DNA of 64,000 bases from Novosphingobium sp. HII-3. Its GTDB lineage: Bacteria > Pseudomonadota > Alphaproteobacteria > Sphingomonadales > Sphingomonadaceae. Position 1 is the first letter of the stretch. Each line of letters begins with the position of its first letter. The stretch spans positions 558,001 to 622,000 of the forward strand of contig NZ_PPSM01000014.1 in NCBI RefSeq assembly GCF_002916655.1, written 5' to 3'. The notes under the pieces were generated by a model that ran no database searches, was not told the DNA's origin, and worked only from the letters and a program-made list of their open reading frames with translations. The position numbers and the translations under genes are program-made. Shown one piece after another: positions 15,559-24,737 of this stretch.

Positions 15559-16839
15559 TCAGGCGGGCACTTCCAGCGTGCCGATGCCGCCCATCCACGG
15601 CTTCAAGGCTTCCGGCACAAGGACGGAGCCATCTTCCTGCTGATAATTCTCAAGTACCGCTACGAGCGTGCGGCCGACGGCCAGCCCTGAACCGTTGAGC
15701 GTGTGCACGAACTCCGTCTTTTTCGAACCTTCGGGCTTGAAGCGCGCGTTCATGCGGCGTGCCTGATAGTCACCGCAGTTGGAAATCGAACTGATTTCGC
15801 GGTAGGCGCCCTGGCCGGGCAGCCAGACCTCAAGGTCGAAAGTCTTGCGCGCGGTCGCCCCCATGTCGCCGGCGCAGAGCAGCACCTTGCGGTACGGCAG
15901 GTGGAGCGCCTGCAGGATTCCCTCCGCCGCCGCCACCATGCGCTCGTGCTCGGCCTCGCTCTCTTCCGGCTTGCAGACGGTGACGAGTTCGACCTTCTCG
16001 AACTGGTGCTGCCGAATGAATCCCCGCGTATCGCGGCCTGCGGCACCGGCTTCGGAACGGAAGCACGGGGTGAGCGCGGTCATGCGCAGCGGCAGCGCCT
16101 CCGGCGCAAGGATCTGCTCGCGCACGGCGTTGGTCAGGGACACTTCAGCCGTGGGAATCAGCCAGCGGCCGTCAGTGGTGCGGAACAGGTCTTCCGAGAA
16201 CTTGGGAAGTTGCCCCGTCCCGAATACCGCATCGTCCTTTACCAGCAGCGGCACGGCGCATTCCATGAAGCCGTTCGCCGTGGTCTGCGTGTCGAGCATG
16301 AACTGCGCGAGAGCGCGGTGCAGGCGCGCCATCTGGCCCTTGAGGAATGTGAAGCGAGCGCCTGAAAGCAGGGCGCCCGTTTCGAAGTCGAGGCCAAGGG
16401 CAGGGCCGATGTCGGTATGTTCACGGGGGGTGAAGGCGAACTCACGCGGTGTGCCCCAGCGCGCCACTTCCACGTTCTGCGCCTCGTCCTCGCCGTCGGG
16501 GACCTCGTCTACCGGAATGTTGGGCAGGCCCGCCAGCGCGTCCTGCAGCCGGGCGGTGAGATCCTTTTCCTCCGCCTCAAGTGCAGGGAGGCTGCCCTTG
16601 AGCTGCGCGACTTCCGCCTTCAGCGCTTCCGCGGTCTCCGTATCGCCCTGACCCATGGCCTTACCGATCGCCTTCGAGGCTTCGTTGCGGCGGTTCTGCC
16701 CCTCCTGCATGCGAGTGGCGACGGCACGCCGCTGCTCATCAAGAGCGATGATGCTGGCGGAGACGGGCGCAACGCCCCGGCGGGCGAGGCCGGCGTCGAA
16801 GGCTGCGGGATTTTCGCGGATCTGGCGGATGTCGTGCAT
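15559..16839 (-). CDS. serS: Serine--tRNA ligase
   Basis: A 426-residue class II synthetase. The N-terminal coiled-coil arm that holds the tRNA-Ser long variable arm spans about residues 30-105. Class II motif 2 is visible as [28 protein letters not shown] (16083-16000) and motif 3 near the end as [19 protein letters not shown]. The start at 16839 gives [11 protein letters not shown], the normal family N-terminus; longer upstream extensions do not. It heads the serS-surE-nlpD-like unit. Confidence 0.96.
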   Translation of the reverse strand: MHDIRQIRENPAAFDAGLARRGVAPVSASIIALDEQRRAVATRMQEGQNRRNEASKAIGKAMGQGDTETAEALKAEVAQLKGSLPALEAEEKDLTARLQDALAGLPNIPVDEVPDGEDEAQNVEVARWGTPREFAFTPREHTDIGPALGLDFETGALLSGARFTFLKGQMARLHRALAQFMLDTQTTANGFMECAVPLLVKDDAVFGTGQLPKFSEDLFRTTDGRWLIPTAEVSLTNAVREQILAPEALPLRMTALTPCFRSEAGAAGRDTRGFIRQHQFEKVELVTVCKPEESEAEHERMVAAAEGILQALHLPYRKVLLCAGDMGATARKTFDLEVWLPGQGAYREISSISNCGDYQARRMNARFKPEGSKKTEFVHTLNGSGLAVGRTLVAVLENYQQEDGSVLVPEALKPWMGGIGTLEVPA

Positions 16840-16904
16840 GGCGCGGGCTATGCCTTTTCGCATTGACCCGCGCAAGCGCGGGAACATGCGATCTGCGCCG
16901 CAGA

Positions 16905-18386
16905 TCAACGCTTTCGGCAGTCGGCCCAGACATCCATGCGCGCCGTGGTGAGCGCGTCGGGCGTCTCGATGTTTGCGACCCGCCGGCAATTCTTCCGCAC
17001 ATAGGCATAAACGGTGTCGAGCACCTCCATGTTGGGAGGCCCCTCGCGCGGTTTGTCCGGCGTGACGACGATGCCGGGCCGTTGCGCCAGTACGCGGCGT
17101 GTCTCACCCAGCGTGGAAAGATGGCTGAGATCCTTCTCGTTCGCGTCGCCCAGATGATGCGGGAATACCAGCGGGGTCGGGAAGGCGTGCCCGGTCAACG
17201 TGTAGAGCTGCGGAGGACCGTCCACCACGAAGAGCAGGCTGCCGTCGTCGTGCGCGCGGATCACGTCCGCCAGTTCCGCGAACGCGTCGATCGATTGCTG
17301 CGTTCGCCGTGCGTCGAGGGGGTCGAACGTGCAGACCGAATAGGCCGCCAGACCGGCCATCGCAATCTGGCCGAAGACCGGGCGGGCAAGGAACACCGCA
17401 GTGGCTGCGCTCAGAGGGACGAGAAGAGGCAGCGAGTAATGCATGTAGAAGTTGGGCACGAAGACCAGCCCGATGACGGCTGCGGCGATCCAGCCCGTGA
17501 CGAAGCGACGGCTCTCGCCTTTCCAGTCCGCCAGCGACAGGGTGGCCACCACCAGCAGAGGAGCAAGAATGACGAACGTGATGAGAAAGCGCATCGTCGT
17601 CGGGTACAGGAACATCGGCCTGTTCGCGCTCGCCGTATACATCGCATGCCAGTAGATCCCCCAGTACCCCTCCGCAGCATACCAGCCCGCGATCGCCAGC
17701 GTGGGGGCAGCGCCGATCGCCGCCCACAGGAGAACAGGTCTCCAGACGAGGCTCCGCGGCATGGGTGAGCGAAGCAGGCGGGCCGAGGCGTAGAGGCCGA
17801 GGAAGCTCGCCTCGAACACGGCTGTCTGTTTGATCGTTATGGCGACGCCGGCCAGCGCCATGGCCACGACGACGCTGGGCGGGGCCTGCCCCCGAAGCAG
17901 GCGGTCGCGGGCGCTGAAGACGAGCAGCGCGGCCGTCGCGATGAACAGGTTGTAGAAGATCGGGGTCTGCCCTCCGAAGCCTTGCAGTTCGGTGAGCCAC
18001 AGAAGGTACGCCATTCCGGCGAGGAGGCCGGCACGGGTGGTGCTCCAAGCGCTCGCCAGCCGGGCGATGACCCACGCCGTCGCAGCCGCGAAGATCGTGG
18101 CGATCACCTGGTAGGCGATCGGGCTGTAGGAGATGAAGGCGATCAGGTAATAGAGGAAGAACAGGCCCCAGGGCTTGCGATCCCATACATCGACATAGGG
18201 AACCGCTCCTTCGTGCATGGCAATACCGACGGTCTGATAGAAGCTCTCGTCCACATGGAGATTGGGGTCGCCGAACGTGGCGATGCGAAGCGCGATTGCC
18301 GTGACGAGGAAGAGCAGCAGATGAAGGGGGCGCACGCCTGGAGCTTCGCCGGTGCGGGAGTCCCGTGTTACCCGTTCCATAAGCAT
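16905..18386 (-). CDS. GT39/ArnT-like polytopic membrane glycosyltransferase
   Basis: A 493-residue membrane protein with about ten hydrophobic segments. After the first helix it has [22 protein letters not shown], with the acidic DE pair at the place expected for the catalytic first loop of GT-C enzymes, followed by [15 protein letters not shown] soluble C-terminal region of about 130 residues follows. The family transfers sugars from polyprenyl-phosphate donors in the plasma membrane. Donor and acceptor are unknown. It sits upstream of serS with 65 bp between them. Confidence 0.8.
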   Translation of the reverse strand: MLMERVTRDSRTGEAPGVRPLHLLLFLVTAIALRIATFGDPNLHVDESFYQTVGIAMHEGAVPYVDVWDRKPWGLFFLYYLIAFISYSPIAYQVIATIFAAATAWVIARLASAWSTTRAGLLAGMAYLLWLTELQGFGGQTPIFYNLFIATAALLVFSARDRLLRGQAPPSVVVAMALAGVAITIKQTAVFEASFLGLYASARLLRSPMPRSLVWRPVLLWAAIGAAPTLAIAGWYAAEGYWGIYWHAMYTASANRPMFLYPTTMRFLITFVILAPLLVVATLSLADWKGESRRFVTGWIAAAVIGLVFVPNFYMHYSLPLLVPLSAATAVFLARPVFGQIAMAGLAAYSVCTFDPLDARRTQQSIDAFAELADVIRAHDDGSLLFVVDGPPQLYTLTGHAFPTPLVFPHHLGDANEKDLSHLSTLGETRRVLAQRPGIVVTPDKPREGPPNMEVLDTVYAYVRKNCRRVANIETPDALTTARMDVWADCRKR

Positions 18387-18530
18387 CGAAGAGCCGTCCC
18401 GCCTCCAGAAGTCGCGGCGTTCCTGTACGAAACGGACCTAATTTCCCGTTAACCGCGCAGGCAGGCGCCCGGCACGCAAATCAGTGTGCAGAATGATATT
18501 GAGGTTTTTCGAAGGACCATCCCGGTGGGA

Positions 18531-18605
18531 TGGTGGGCGCGACAGGGATTGAACCTGTGACCCCACCCGTGTGAAGGGTGTGCTCTACCGCTGAGCTACG
18601 CGCCC
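18531..18605 (-). tRNA. tRNA-Val (anticodon CAC)
   Basis: Minus-strand cloverleaf with acceptor arms GGGCGCG and CGCGCCC, D-arm AGCTCAGCGGTAGAGC, anticodon stem CACCC/GGGTG with loop TTCACAC (anticodon CAC), T-arm GGTTCAATCCC and an encoded CCA (18533-18531). A short inverted repeat (18516-18534) follows and may help end transcription, but it lacks a T tract. Confidence 0.96.
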
Positions 18606-18624
18606 GCTTCGTTGCGGAAGCGCG

Positions 18625-18653
18625 CCTTTAGACAGGCCGGATCGAATTGACAA
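18625..18653 (-). promoter_or_regulatory. Likely promoter of tRNA-Val
   Basis: On the minus strand: -35 TTGTCA (18653-18648), 17-base spacer, -10 TAAAGG (18630-18625), placing the start about 13 bases ahead of the tRNA. The -35 is a 5/6 match to consensus; the -10 is weak. Confidence 0.45.
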
Positions 18654-18682
18654 GCGGGGAATGCAATATAAATCGCGGGGGC

Positions 18683-18985
18683 ATGACTGAAGAGACCACC
18701 ACGCCCGAAACCGCCGGCCCTGACGTGCCGCCGGATCACCTCGCGATCAACCCGCGCAGCCCGTTCTTCGATCAGGACAAGCTGCAGCGCGGCATTGGTA
18801 TCCGCTTCAAGGGCACTGTGCGCACCAACATCGAGGAATATTGCATTTCCGAGGGTTGGGTGCGCGTGCAGGCCGGAAAGGCGATGGATCGCCACGGTAA
18901 CCCGCTGACGATCAAGCTCTCGGGTCCGGTCGAAGCCTGGTACGAGGACCTGGGCGAAGGCGCCCCGGTGGCAAAGAAGGATTGA
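18683..18985 (+). CDS. DUF3297 family protein
   Basis: A 100-residue soluble protein matching DUF3297: DHLAINPRSPFFDQDKLQRG, IGIRFKGTVRTNIEEYCISEGW and a C-terminal VQAGKAMDRHGNPLTIKLSG. The function is unknown. The start at 18683 gives the acidic N-terminus typical of the family; an upstream in-frame start would add 12 residues overlapping the tRNA-Val promoter. It stands alone, with the CHAP gene convergent downstream. Confidence 0.87.
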   Translation: MTEETTTPETAGPDVPPDHLAINPRSPFFDQDKLQRGIGIRFKGTVRTNIEEYCISEGWVRVQAGKAMDRHGNPLTIKLSGPVEAWYEDLGEGAPVAKKD

Positions 18986-19046
18986 GCCATTCGCCGGAGG
19001 AGGCGCGCCGCCGAGAGGGAGCGCGCATCCTCCGGTCCAAGCCGGA

Positions 19047-19709
19047 TCAGTAAGCGCCGGCGATGATGGCGCCGATGGGGTCGCTTCGGCGGCCCTTTCC
19101 ATTGGAGGCTCTGGCCGCCGTGGCAAGGCGCGCGGTCTCTGCGCGTTCCCGCGCCTCAGAGCGCGAGCCGGGCTTGCTGTTGTAAATGAAGCCCGCGACA
19201 GGCCAATGCGTGGTGCCGAGACCCCGGGCCGGGGCATACCAGATGCGGACCCGGCTCCAGTCATTCGCGGGCGACACGTCGAGCGCGGTCACGTTGCGCT
19301 CGACCTGGCCGGGGACGGACCAGTTGGCATGGCTCAGCAAGACTGTGCGCGAATCGATGATCCGGCTGACGGTCGCCACGTGGCCGAGCCGCGAGTTGTT
19401 GAAGGGTTTGATCGCCATGACCGCGCCGACGCGGGGGCTGGTGCCGGTCGCGTAGCGACCCTGTGCCTGAGTCCACCACGTCCACGCATCACCGTAAAGC
19501 TGGATGCCCGATGTCGTGCGGGCATAAGGCACGCATTCCAGATCGCCGGCCGGATGGCCAGGCGGCTTGCTGGAGATGAAGCCCGCGCCCACGGCGCTGT
19601 CGTCCCGCGCGTCCGTGTCCGGCACGGCGCGCGCGGATGCGGTTGGGATGGATGCGGCTGCGCACATGGCGGCTAGCCCCAGAACGATCGCGTTTCCCTG
19701 TACCCTCAT
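19047..19709 (-). CDS. CHAP domain peptidoglycan amidase/endopeptidase
   Basis: A 220-residue secreted protein with a signal peptide (VLGLAAMCAAASIPTASA). The CHAP domain at about residues 50-165 shows the catalytic Cys in LECVPYAR, the His in RLGHVATV and the polar residue in LSHANW. CHAP enzymes cleave peptide cross-bridges or the MurNAc-Ala bond in the wall. The tail is Arg/Ala-rich. Its promoter region overlaps an inverted repeat, so regulation by a repressor is possible. Confidence 0.88.
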   Translation of the reverse strand: MRVQGNAIVLGLAAMCAAASIPTASARAVPDTDARDDSAVGAGFISSKPPGHPAGDLECVPYARTTSGIQLYGDAWTWWTQAQGRYATGTSPRVGAVMAIKPFNNSRLGHVATVSRIIDSRTVLLSHANWSVPGQVERNVTALDVSPANDWSRVRIWYAPARGLGTTHWPVAGFIYNSKPGSRSEARERAETARLATAARASNGKGRRSDPIGAIIAGAY

Positions 19710-19728
19710 GCCCCGCTCTGTGCCCCAC

Positions 19729-19761
19729 GAAGATTATCGGGAATCTTCCACGGTTGGTTAA
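19729..19761 (-). promoter_or_regulatory. Promoter and inverted repeat ahead of the CHAP gene
   Basis: On the minus strand: -35 TTAACC (19761-19756), 17-base spacer, -10 GATAAT (19738-19733). A 7-bp inverted repeat, GAAGATT (19729-19735) and AATCTTC (19742-19748), straddles the -10, a position fit for a repressor. Confidence 0.5.
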
Positions 19762-19902
19762 CGGCGAAGTAGGAAAAGGTTCCCCGTCGCGGCAAAAATT
19801 GTCGCCAAGCGCTGCGCCCGGGCTGCGAACCGGCCGTTTTGGCCCGCCAGCACCCGCCTAATGCTTGCCAAAGCCGGCGGAAGTCCCCAAGCGGTGGGAA
19901 TC

Positions 19903-21282
19903 ATGCTTCCTCAAGTCATCATCATAGGCCGACCGAACGTCGGCAAGTCCACGCTGTTCAACCGGCTGGTCGGCAAAAAACTGGCGCTGGTCGACGACCA
20001 GCCCGGTGTCACGCGCGACCGCCGATTCGGTGATGCCGAACTGCTGGGCCTCAAGTTCCAGATCGTCGACACCGCAGGCTGGGAAGACGACGAGGCGGAA
20101 ACCCTGCCGGGTCGGATGCGCAAGCAGACCGAAGCCGCGCTGCAGACGGCGGATGTCGCGCTGTTCGTGGTCGACGCCCGCGCCGGCCTTACTCCTCTGG
20201 ATGAAGAGATAGGGAACTGGCTGCGGGCATCCACCGTGCCTGTCATCCTGCTCGCCAACAAGGCGGAAGGCCGCGCCGGAGAGGGCGGCCTGCTGGAGGC
20301 CTATTCGCTGGGTCTCGGCGATCCTGTCGGCATCTCGGCGGAGCACGGCGAAGGCATGGGAGACCTGTTCGAGGCCCTGCTTCCGCACCTCGACCCGCTC
20401 CAGCCGGTGGAGGACGAGTTTGCCGCGGAGGAGGACGAGGAAGCGCTGCTTCGCGCGCCCCTGAAGCTCGCGATCGTCGGCCGTCCCAACGCGGGCAAGT
20501 CCACGCTCATCAACAGGCTGCTGGGTGAAGACCGGCTGTTGACCGGGCCGGAGGCGGGCATTACCCGCGATTCGATCGCCATCGACTGGACGTGGACCGA
20601 CCCCAAGACCAAGGAAGCCCGCGAGGTCCGGCTGATCGACACGGCCGGCATGCGCAAGCGCGCGAACGTGACCGAGAAGCTGGAGCGACTCGCCGTGGCC
20701 GACGCGCGTCACGCGATCGACTTCGCCGAAGTCGTCGTCCTCCTTCTCGACGCAACGCGCGGGCTGGAGCACCAGGACCTGACGATCGCCTCCAAGGTGC
20801 TCGAAGAAGGCCGCGCCCTGATGATCGCCATCAACAAGTGGGACGTGGCGGAGGACGCATCGAGCCTGTTCAACGGCATCCGCGCTGCGCTCGATGATGG
20901 CCTGGCGCAGGTGAAGGGGCTGCCGCTTCTCGCTGTCTCGGCCCGCACCGGCAAGGGCTTGGACGATATGCTGGCGGCCGCCTTCTCCATCCGGGAAGCC
21001 TGGAGCAAGCGCGTGCCGACGTCCGCGCTCAATCGCTGGTTCGACGATGCGCTTGCGGCCAATCCGCCGCCGGCGCCGGGCGGCAAGCGGATCAAGCTGC
21101 GCTACATCACCCAGGCAAAGACCCGGCCGCCGGGCTTCGTCATCTTCGGCACCCGCCTCGATCTCTTGCCCGAGAGCTACAAGCGGTATCTGGTGAATGG
21201 GATGCGGCGGGAACTCGGCTTCGAATCGGTGCCGATCCGGCTCAATCTGCGCAGTCCGAAGAACCCCTTCAAGAAGGACTGA
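19903..21282 (+). CDS. der: Ribosome biogenesis GTPase Der (EngA)
   Basis: A 459-residue protein with two tandem GTPase domains and a C-terminal KH-like domain. The G1 loops are GRPNVGKST (about residue 10) and GRPNAGKST (about residue 195); G3 motifs DTAGW and DTAGM, and G4 motifs NKAE and NKWD, are visible. Der acts in 50S subunit maturation. I start at ATG 19903, which places G1 at the usual distance; an in-frame ATG 14 codons upstream is less likely. Confidence 0.96.
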   Translation: MLPQVIIIGRPNVGKSTLFNRLVGKKLALVDDQPGVTRDRRFGDAELLGLKFQIVDTAGWEDDEAETLPGRMRKQTEAALQTADVALFVVDARAGLTPLDEEIGNWLRASTVPVILLANKAEGRAGEGGLLEAYSLGLGDPVGISAEHGEGMGDLFEALLPHLDPLQPVEDEFAAEEDEEALLRAPLKLAIVGRPNAGKSTLINRLLGEDRLLTGPEAGITRDSIAIDWTWTDPKTKEAREVRLIDTAGMRKRANVTEKLERLAVADARHAIDFAEVVVLLLDATRGLEHQDLTIASKVLEEGRALMIAINKWDVAEDASSLFNGIRAALDDGLAQVKGLPLLAVSARTGKGLDDMLAAAFSIREAWSKRVPTSALNRWFDDALAANPPPAPGGKRIKLRYITQAKTRPPGFVIFGTRLDLLPESYKRYLVNGMRRELGFESVPIRLNLRSPKNPFKKD

Positions 21283-21302
21283 CGCGGGTTGGACGCAAGT
21301 AC

Positions 21303-21358
21303 GGGTTGATGCCCTGCAGGGGCGCATCGACCCGCACGCGCGGCTGGACCGATGCGCC
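21303..21358. terminator. Two overlapping hairpins between der and the AI-2E-type gene
   Basis: Hairpin A pairs 21303-21312 with 21324-21333 (10 bp with one G-T). Hairpin B pairs 21321-21329 with 21350-21358 (9 bp perfect). They share GCATCG and so exclude each other. The site lies between convergent genes and may act as a two-way terminator, but there is no T tract. Confidence 0.4.
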
Positions 21359-21373
21359 GGAACCGCGCCTCGC

Positions 21374-22528
21374 TCAGGAAGGGTGAGCGACGGATTCCTC
21401 GACAGCCCTGCTTGCCACGGCATCGGTCTGCACCGGCACCGGGGATCCTGTAAGCACTTCCTCGCGTGCGCGGCGGCTGTCGCGATGATGGTTCCAGACC
21501 GCGATGAACAGCGCGGCGATGACGGGGCCGATGATGAAGCCGTTGAGACCGAACAGTTCAAGTCCCGATAGCGTGGCGATCAGGACCACGAAATCTGGCA
21601 GGCGGGTGTCGCGCCCGACGAGGATCGGCCGCAGCACGTTATCGACCATGCCGATGATGAACACGCCGCAGAAGAGGACGATGCCCGCCTTCATGGGTTC
21701 GCCTGCCGCGAACAGGTAGATGGCCACGGGACCCCAGATGATGGCCGTGCCCACGGCTGGCAGCAGGGAAAAGAACCCCATCAGCACGCCCCAGATGAGG
21801 GCGCCTTCAATCCCGAGCGACGAGAAGAGGATGCCGCCGAGGAAGCCCTGCACGACGGCGACGACGACGGTGCCGCGCATTGTCGCGCGCACCACGAGCA
21901 GGAAGTTCTCGATCAGGGCGTCGCGCGTGGCGGGACGCAGCGGCAGGCAGGTGCGGAACTTCTCGCCATAACGGTCGCCGTCCCGAAGCAGGAAGTAGCT
22001 GAGGTAGAGCATCACACCAAGCGCGGCGATGAAGCTCAGCGCTCCCTGGCCGACCGTCAGCACGCGCCCCGCGATTGTCTGCAGGCCGCTGGTGATGCTG
22101 GACCCGAACTCCCGCCGGATTGTCTCGAAGTTCGTCAGATCGTACTCGGACAGGAGTTCGCGCGCCCGGCGCGGCAAGGCGCTCATGACCTGCTGGAAGA
22201 TGCGGCCGAAGTCGATCTGGCCGCTGGCGATCTTCTCATACAGCATCGTGGCTTCATTGACGAGGCTGATGCCAAGGAGGATCGTCGGCACCACGAGCAG
22301 CGTGATCAGCCCGAACAGGACTATCGATGCGGCCAGGTTCTTGCGGCCGTCAAGCCGTGTCGCAAGCCGGGCGGTCAGCGGCTGGAACATGATCGCGGCA
22401 ACCACGCCCCAGAGGACGGGTCCGAAGTAGGGAGCCAGAAGGTAGGCCGCCGCCAGGGAAATCAGCACGACGAGGACGGTAAAGCCTATGTCCTCCGTCT
22501 CGAAGCCGCTCTTCTCTTGCGAACCCAT
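21374..22528 (-). CDS. AI-2E family transporter
   Basis: A 384-residue membrane protein of the AI-2E (PerM/TqsA/YdiK) family. It has a paired helix near residues 12-45, a central soluble segment around residues 100-190, then LTVGQGALSFIAALGVMLYLSYFLLRDG and the conserved GLEGALIWGVLMGFFSLLPAVGTAI-like stretch ending near 21738, with GLFGLNGFIIGPV at the C-terminus. Members export varied small molecules; the substrate here cannot be told. It lies downstream of bfr with an inverted repeat in between. Confidence 0.9.
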   Translation of the reverse strand: MGSQEKSGFETEDIGFTVLVVLISLAAAYLLAPYFGPVLWGVVAAIMFQPLTARLATRLDGRKNLAASIVLFGLITLLVVPTILLGISLVNEATMLYEKIASGQIDFGRIFQQVMSALPRRARELLSEYDLTNFETIRREFGSSITSGLQTIAGRVLTVGQGALSFIAALGVMLYLSYFLLRDGDRYGEKFRTCLPLRPATRDALIENFLLVVRATMRGTVVVAVVQGFLGGILFSSLGIEGALIWGVLMGFFSLLPAVGTAIIWGPVAIYLFAAGEPMKAGIVLFCGVFIIGMVDNVLRPILVGRDTRLPDFVVLIATLSGLELFGLNGFIIGPVIAALFIAVWNHHRDSRRAREEVLTGSPVPVQTDAVASRAVEESVAHPS

Positions 22529-22551
22529 CGTTCCCCCTAATAGCGCACAGA

Positions 22552-22582
22552 GCTCCTGCCATCCATAATCGATGGCAGGAGC
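22552..22582. terminator. Perfect 12-bp inverted repeat between bfr and the AI-2E-type gene
   Basis: GCTCCTGCCATC (22552-22563) pairs with GATGGCAGGAGC (22571-22582) around a 7-base loop. It lies just downstream of bfr on the minus strand. There is no T run after the stem, so it may be an mRNA end stabiliser or a weak terminator. Confidence 0.5.
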
Positions 22583-22609
22583 CCGTGTTCCCTGGCCTGC
22601 TGATGGGGG

Positions 22610-23089
22610 TCAGTCTTCCGCCGGTTTGCTTTGCAGCTGGCAGTAGTTCTGGATTCCCATTCGCTCGATCATGTCGAACTGCTTCTCGAGGAAATCAACA
22701 TGCTCTTCCTCGCTTTCGAGGATTCGTGCGAAAATCTCGCGGCTGACATAGTCGCGGACCGTTTCGCAATGCGCGATGGCTTCCTTGAGCATGGGAATCG
22801 CATCGTACTCGAGCGCGAGATCGGCCTTGAGGATCTCCTCCACCGATTCGCCGACGCGCAGCTTGCCCAGGTTCTGGAAGTTCGGCAGCCCGCCGAGGTA
22901 GAGAATGCGATCCGCAAGCACGTCGGCGTGCTTCATCTCGTCGATCGATTCGTGGCGCTCGTACTCGGCGAGCTTCTTGATGCCCCAGTTGTCCAGCATG
23001 CGGTAATGCAGCCAGTACTGGTTGATTGCGGTGAGCTCGTTGAACAGCGCCTTGTTCAGAAACTCGATAACCTTGAGGTCGCCCTTCAT
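22610..23089 (-). CDS. bfr: Bacterioferritin
   Basis: A 159-residue haem-containing ferritin. Dinuclear iron ligands are visible in [15 protein letters not shown] (Glu, near residue 18), [11 protein letters not shown] (Glu and His, with the haem-ligand Met) and [13 protein letters not shown]. Bacterioferritin stores iron as a 24-subunit shell in the cytoplasm. bfd lies upstream on the same strand, 72 bp away, fitting joint control of iron storage and release. Confidence 0.96.
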   Translation of the reverse strand: MKGDLKVIEFLNKALFNELTAINQYWLHYRMLDNWGIKKLAEYERHESIDEMKHADVLADRILYLGGLPNFQNLGKLRVGESVEEILKADLALEYDAIPMLKEAIAHCETVRDYVSREIFARILESEEEHVDFLEKQFDMIERMGIQNYCQLQSKPAED

Positions 23090-23161
23090 CGCGCGGAAAC
23101 TCCTGTTCTGGAGCCGCGGCTATACGGAAATTCGGCAATGAGGACAAGTCAGGACAGAGTT

Positions 23162-23356
23162 TCAGGCGGCGGCAGCTATTCCCATGCTGTCGGACGAAAG
23201 TTCGTCCGCGATGATGTCATCGGCTTCGTCAAGGCACTGGCGGCATTGCGGAGCGCGGCCGAGAGCACCGTAGATCGCTTCGGCATTCCCGCGACAACGG
23301 CGGGCGGCGCAGCGAAGTTCGGTCTCTCGAATGGCATTGCAGATGCACACGTACAT
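23162..23356 (-). CDS. bfd: Bacterioferritin-associated ferredoxin
   Basis: A 64-residue [2Fe-2S] protein. The four cluster cysteines appear as CIC near residue 4 and CRQC near residue 40. Bfd reduces the haem of bacterioferritin so that stored iron leaves as Fe(II). I start at ATG 23356 (MYVCICNAIRE), the family N-terminus, with AAAGGA ahead. A Fur-like palindrome overlaps its promoter. Confidence 0.93.
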   Translation of the reverse strand: MYVCICNAIRETELRCAARRCRGNAEAIYGALGRAPQCRQCLDEADDIIADELSSDSMGIAAAA

Positions 23357-23386
23357 GAGCGAATCCTTTCGTTGCGCCCAATATAT

Positions 23387-23408
23387 GCGAGTGCGAATGG
23401 ATCGCAAT
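23387..23408 (-). promoter_or_regulatory. Promoter of bfd overlapped by a Fur-like box
   Basis: On the minus strand the sequence TGCGATCCATTCGCA (23406-23392) resembles the alphaproteobacterial Fur consensus of TGCGAAT/ATTCGCA type. A -35 TTGCGA (23408-23403), with a 16-base spacer to TATATT just beyond (23386-23381), would be covered by it. Control by iron is inference. Confidence 0.5.
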
Positions 23409-23420
23409 AGCGAAAATGCC

Positions 23421-24737
23421 TCAGCCTGTTCGATTGTTCAGCGGGCGCCGTTCCACGAGCGAGCGCCACAGCCATTCAAGCGGTCCACGGCGGAAAAGCC
23501 GCAACCACAGAGAGCTCCAGACAAGCATGAGCGCCCACCCTCCGGCAACGAACAGCCACTGTTCCGCCGGCGATACCCGCCCGTGAAGGCCCAGCCCCCA
23601 GCCGTAGAACAGCGCTGTCATTACAAGGCTGGTGAGGATGTAATTGCTGAACGCCATGCGGCCCGCCGCTGCAAGGGTCCGGCCCAGACCGGAGCGCGCC
23701 AGCGCAGGCGTGGCGAGGACGAGCACGGCTGCGTAGCCGATCCCGCCCAACAGGTGCGGAAGCGCCATTCCCCAGGCGAATGCGGCCTGCATGGCCATGA
23801 GCGGGAAGCCCCTCGGCCAGGCCCACGCGAGATACAGGCCCGTCAGCAGGAGCCCGGCAAGGGTGCAGCCCCACGCCAGTGCCCGAAGGCGCGCACGCGG
23901 CAGGCGTCCGTCGAAGAACCCGCGCCGAAAGAGGACCATGCCTATCAGGATAAGGGGCAACGTTTCGGCGTAAGAGCTGGCTACCATCTGCACCTGCCAG
24001 AACGGCCGTTCGATCAGCTTCGTCCCGACCAGTTCAAGGAACCCGAACTGCGCCTCCCGCAGTTCCAGCGCTGCCCAGGCCCGGATCGGTTCGACATGGC
24101 TGGCGAGCAGGCGAGCCTGCGCGGGACTGGCGGATGCGGTGCGTGCTGCCTCTTCCGCTTGCAGCGTCGGGATGGCGCTGACGAAGCCCCAGGCATGGTA
24201 GCCGCAGTAGAGCGCAAGAGCCATCCAGAGAAGGGGGCGGTCCCCGATGGACCTCATCGTCAGCGCAACGATGCCGCATGCTGCGTAGAGGAACAGGATG
24301 TCGCCCCACCACAGGAGCAGGTAGTGTGCCATGCCGAAGATCAGCAACCAGCCCAGCCGACGCAGCTGCAGACTGTCGCCGTCCCGGCCCGCCGCGTCGG
24401 CGCGCTGCGAGAAGAGAACGAGTCCGGCGCCGAACAGCAGTGTGAAGAGGGCGCGCATCTTCCCCTCGAACAGCAGGAACCCGAAAGACCAGGCGACCTT
24501 GTCCAGGAGTTCGGGGGACGTTCCTTCGAACGGCGCCACACTCGGCCGCAGCGTTCCTACCATCGGTCCGGCGAACCCTGCGATGTTGATCGCCAGAATA
24601 CCCAGGACGGCCACGCCGCGAATCAGGTCAAGCGTCGGCAGGCGTGCGCAGGACGCCGCACCTTCGAGGTTTTGCTCGGCCTGTATCAGTCGCGGCTCGG
24701 AAGGCAGGTAAAGCCACCCGCAGAGAGCCGGGCGCAC
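23421..24737 (-). CDS. DUF418 family membrane protein
   Basis: A 438-residue polytopic membrane protein. After a 32-residue N-terminal lead it has LPTLDLIRGVAVLGILAINI, the DUF418 signature, then about nine further hydrophobic segments ending with a PLEWLWRSLV motif typical of the family. DUF418 proteins are distantly related to acyltransferase-3-type membrane proteins; their role is unknown. The start is a GTG overlapping the preceding SPOR gene by 52 bp; no closer ATG exists, so a non-standard later start is possible. Confidence 0.85.
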   Translation of the reverse strand: MRPALCGWLYLPSEPRLIQAEQNLEGAASCARLPTLDLIRGVAVLGILAINIAGFAGPMVGTLRPSVAPFEGTSPELLDKVAWSFGFLLFEGKMRALFTLLFGAGLVLFSQRADAAGRDGDSLQLRRLGWLLIFGMAHYLLLWWGDILFLYAACGIVALTMRSIGDRPLLWMALALYCGYHAWGFVSAIPTLQAEEAARTASASPAQARLLASHVEPIRAWAALELREAQFGFLELVGTKLIERPFWQVQMVASSYAETLPLILIGMVLFRRGFFDGRLPRARLRALAWGCTLAGLLLTGLYLAWAWPRGFPLMAMQAAFAWGMALPHLLGGIGYAAVLVLATPALARSGLGRTLAAAGRMAFSNYILTSLVMTALFYGWGLGLHGRVSPAEQWLFVAGGWALMLVWSSLWLRLFRRGPLEWLWRSLVERRPLNNRTG

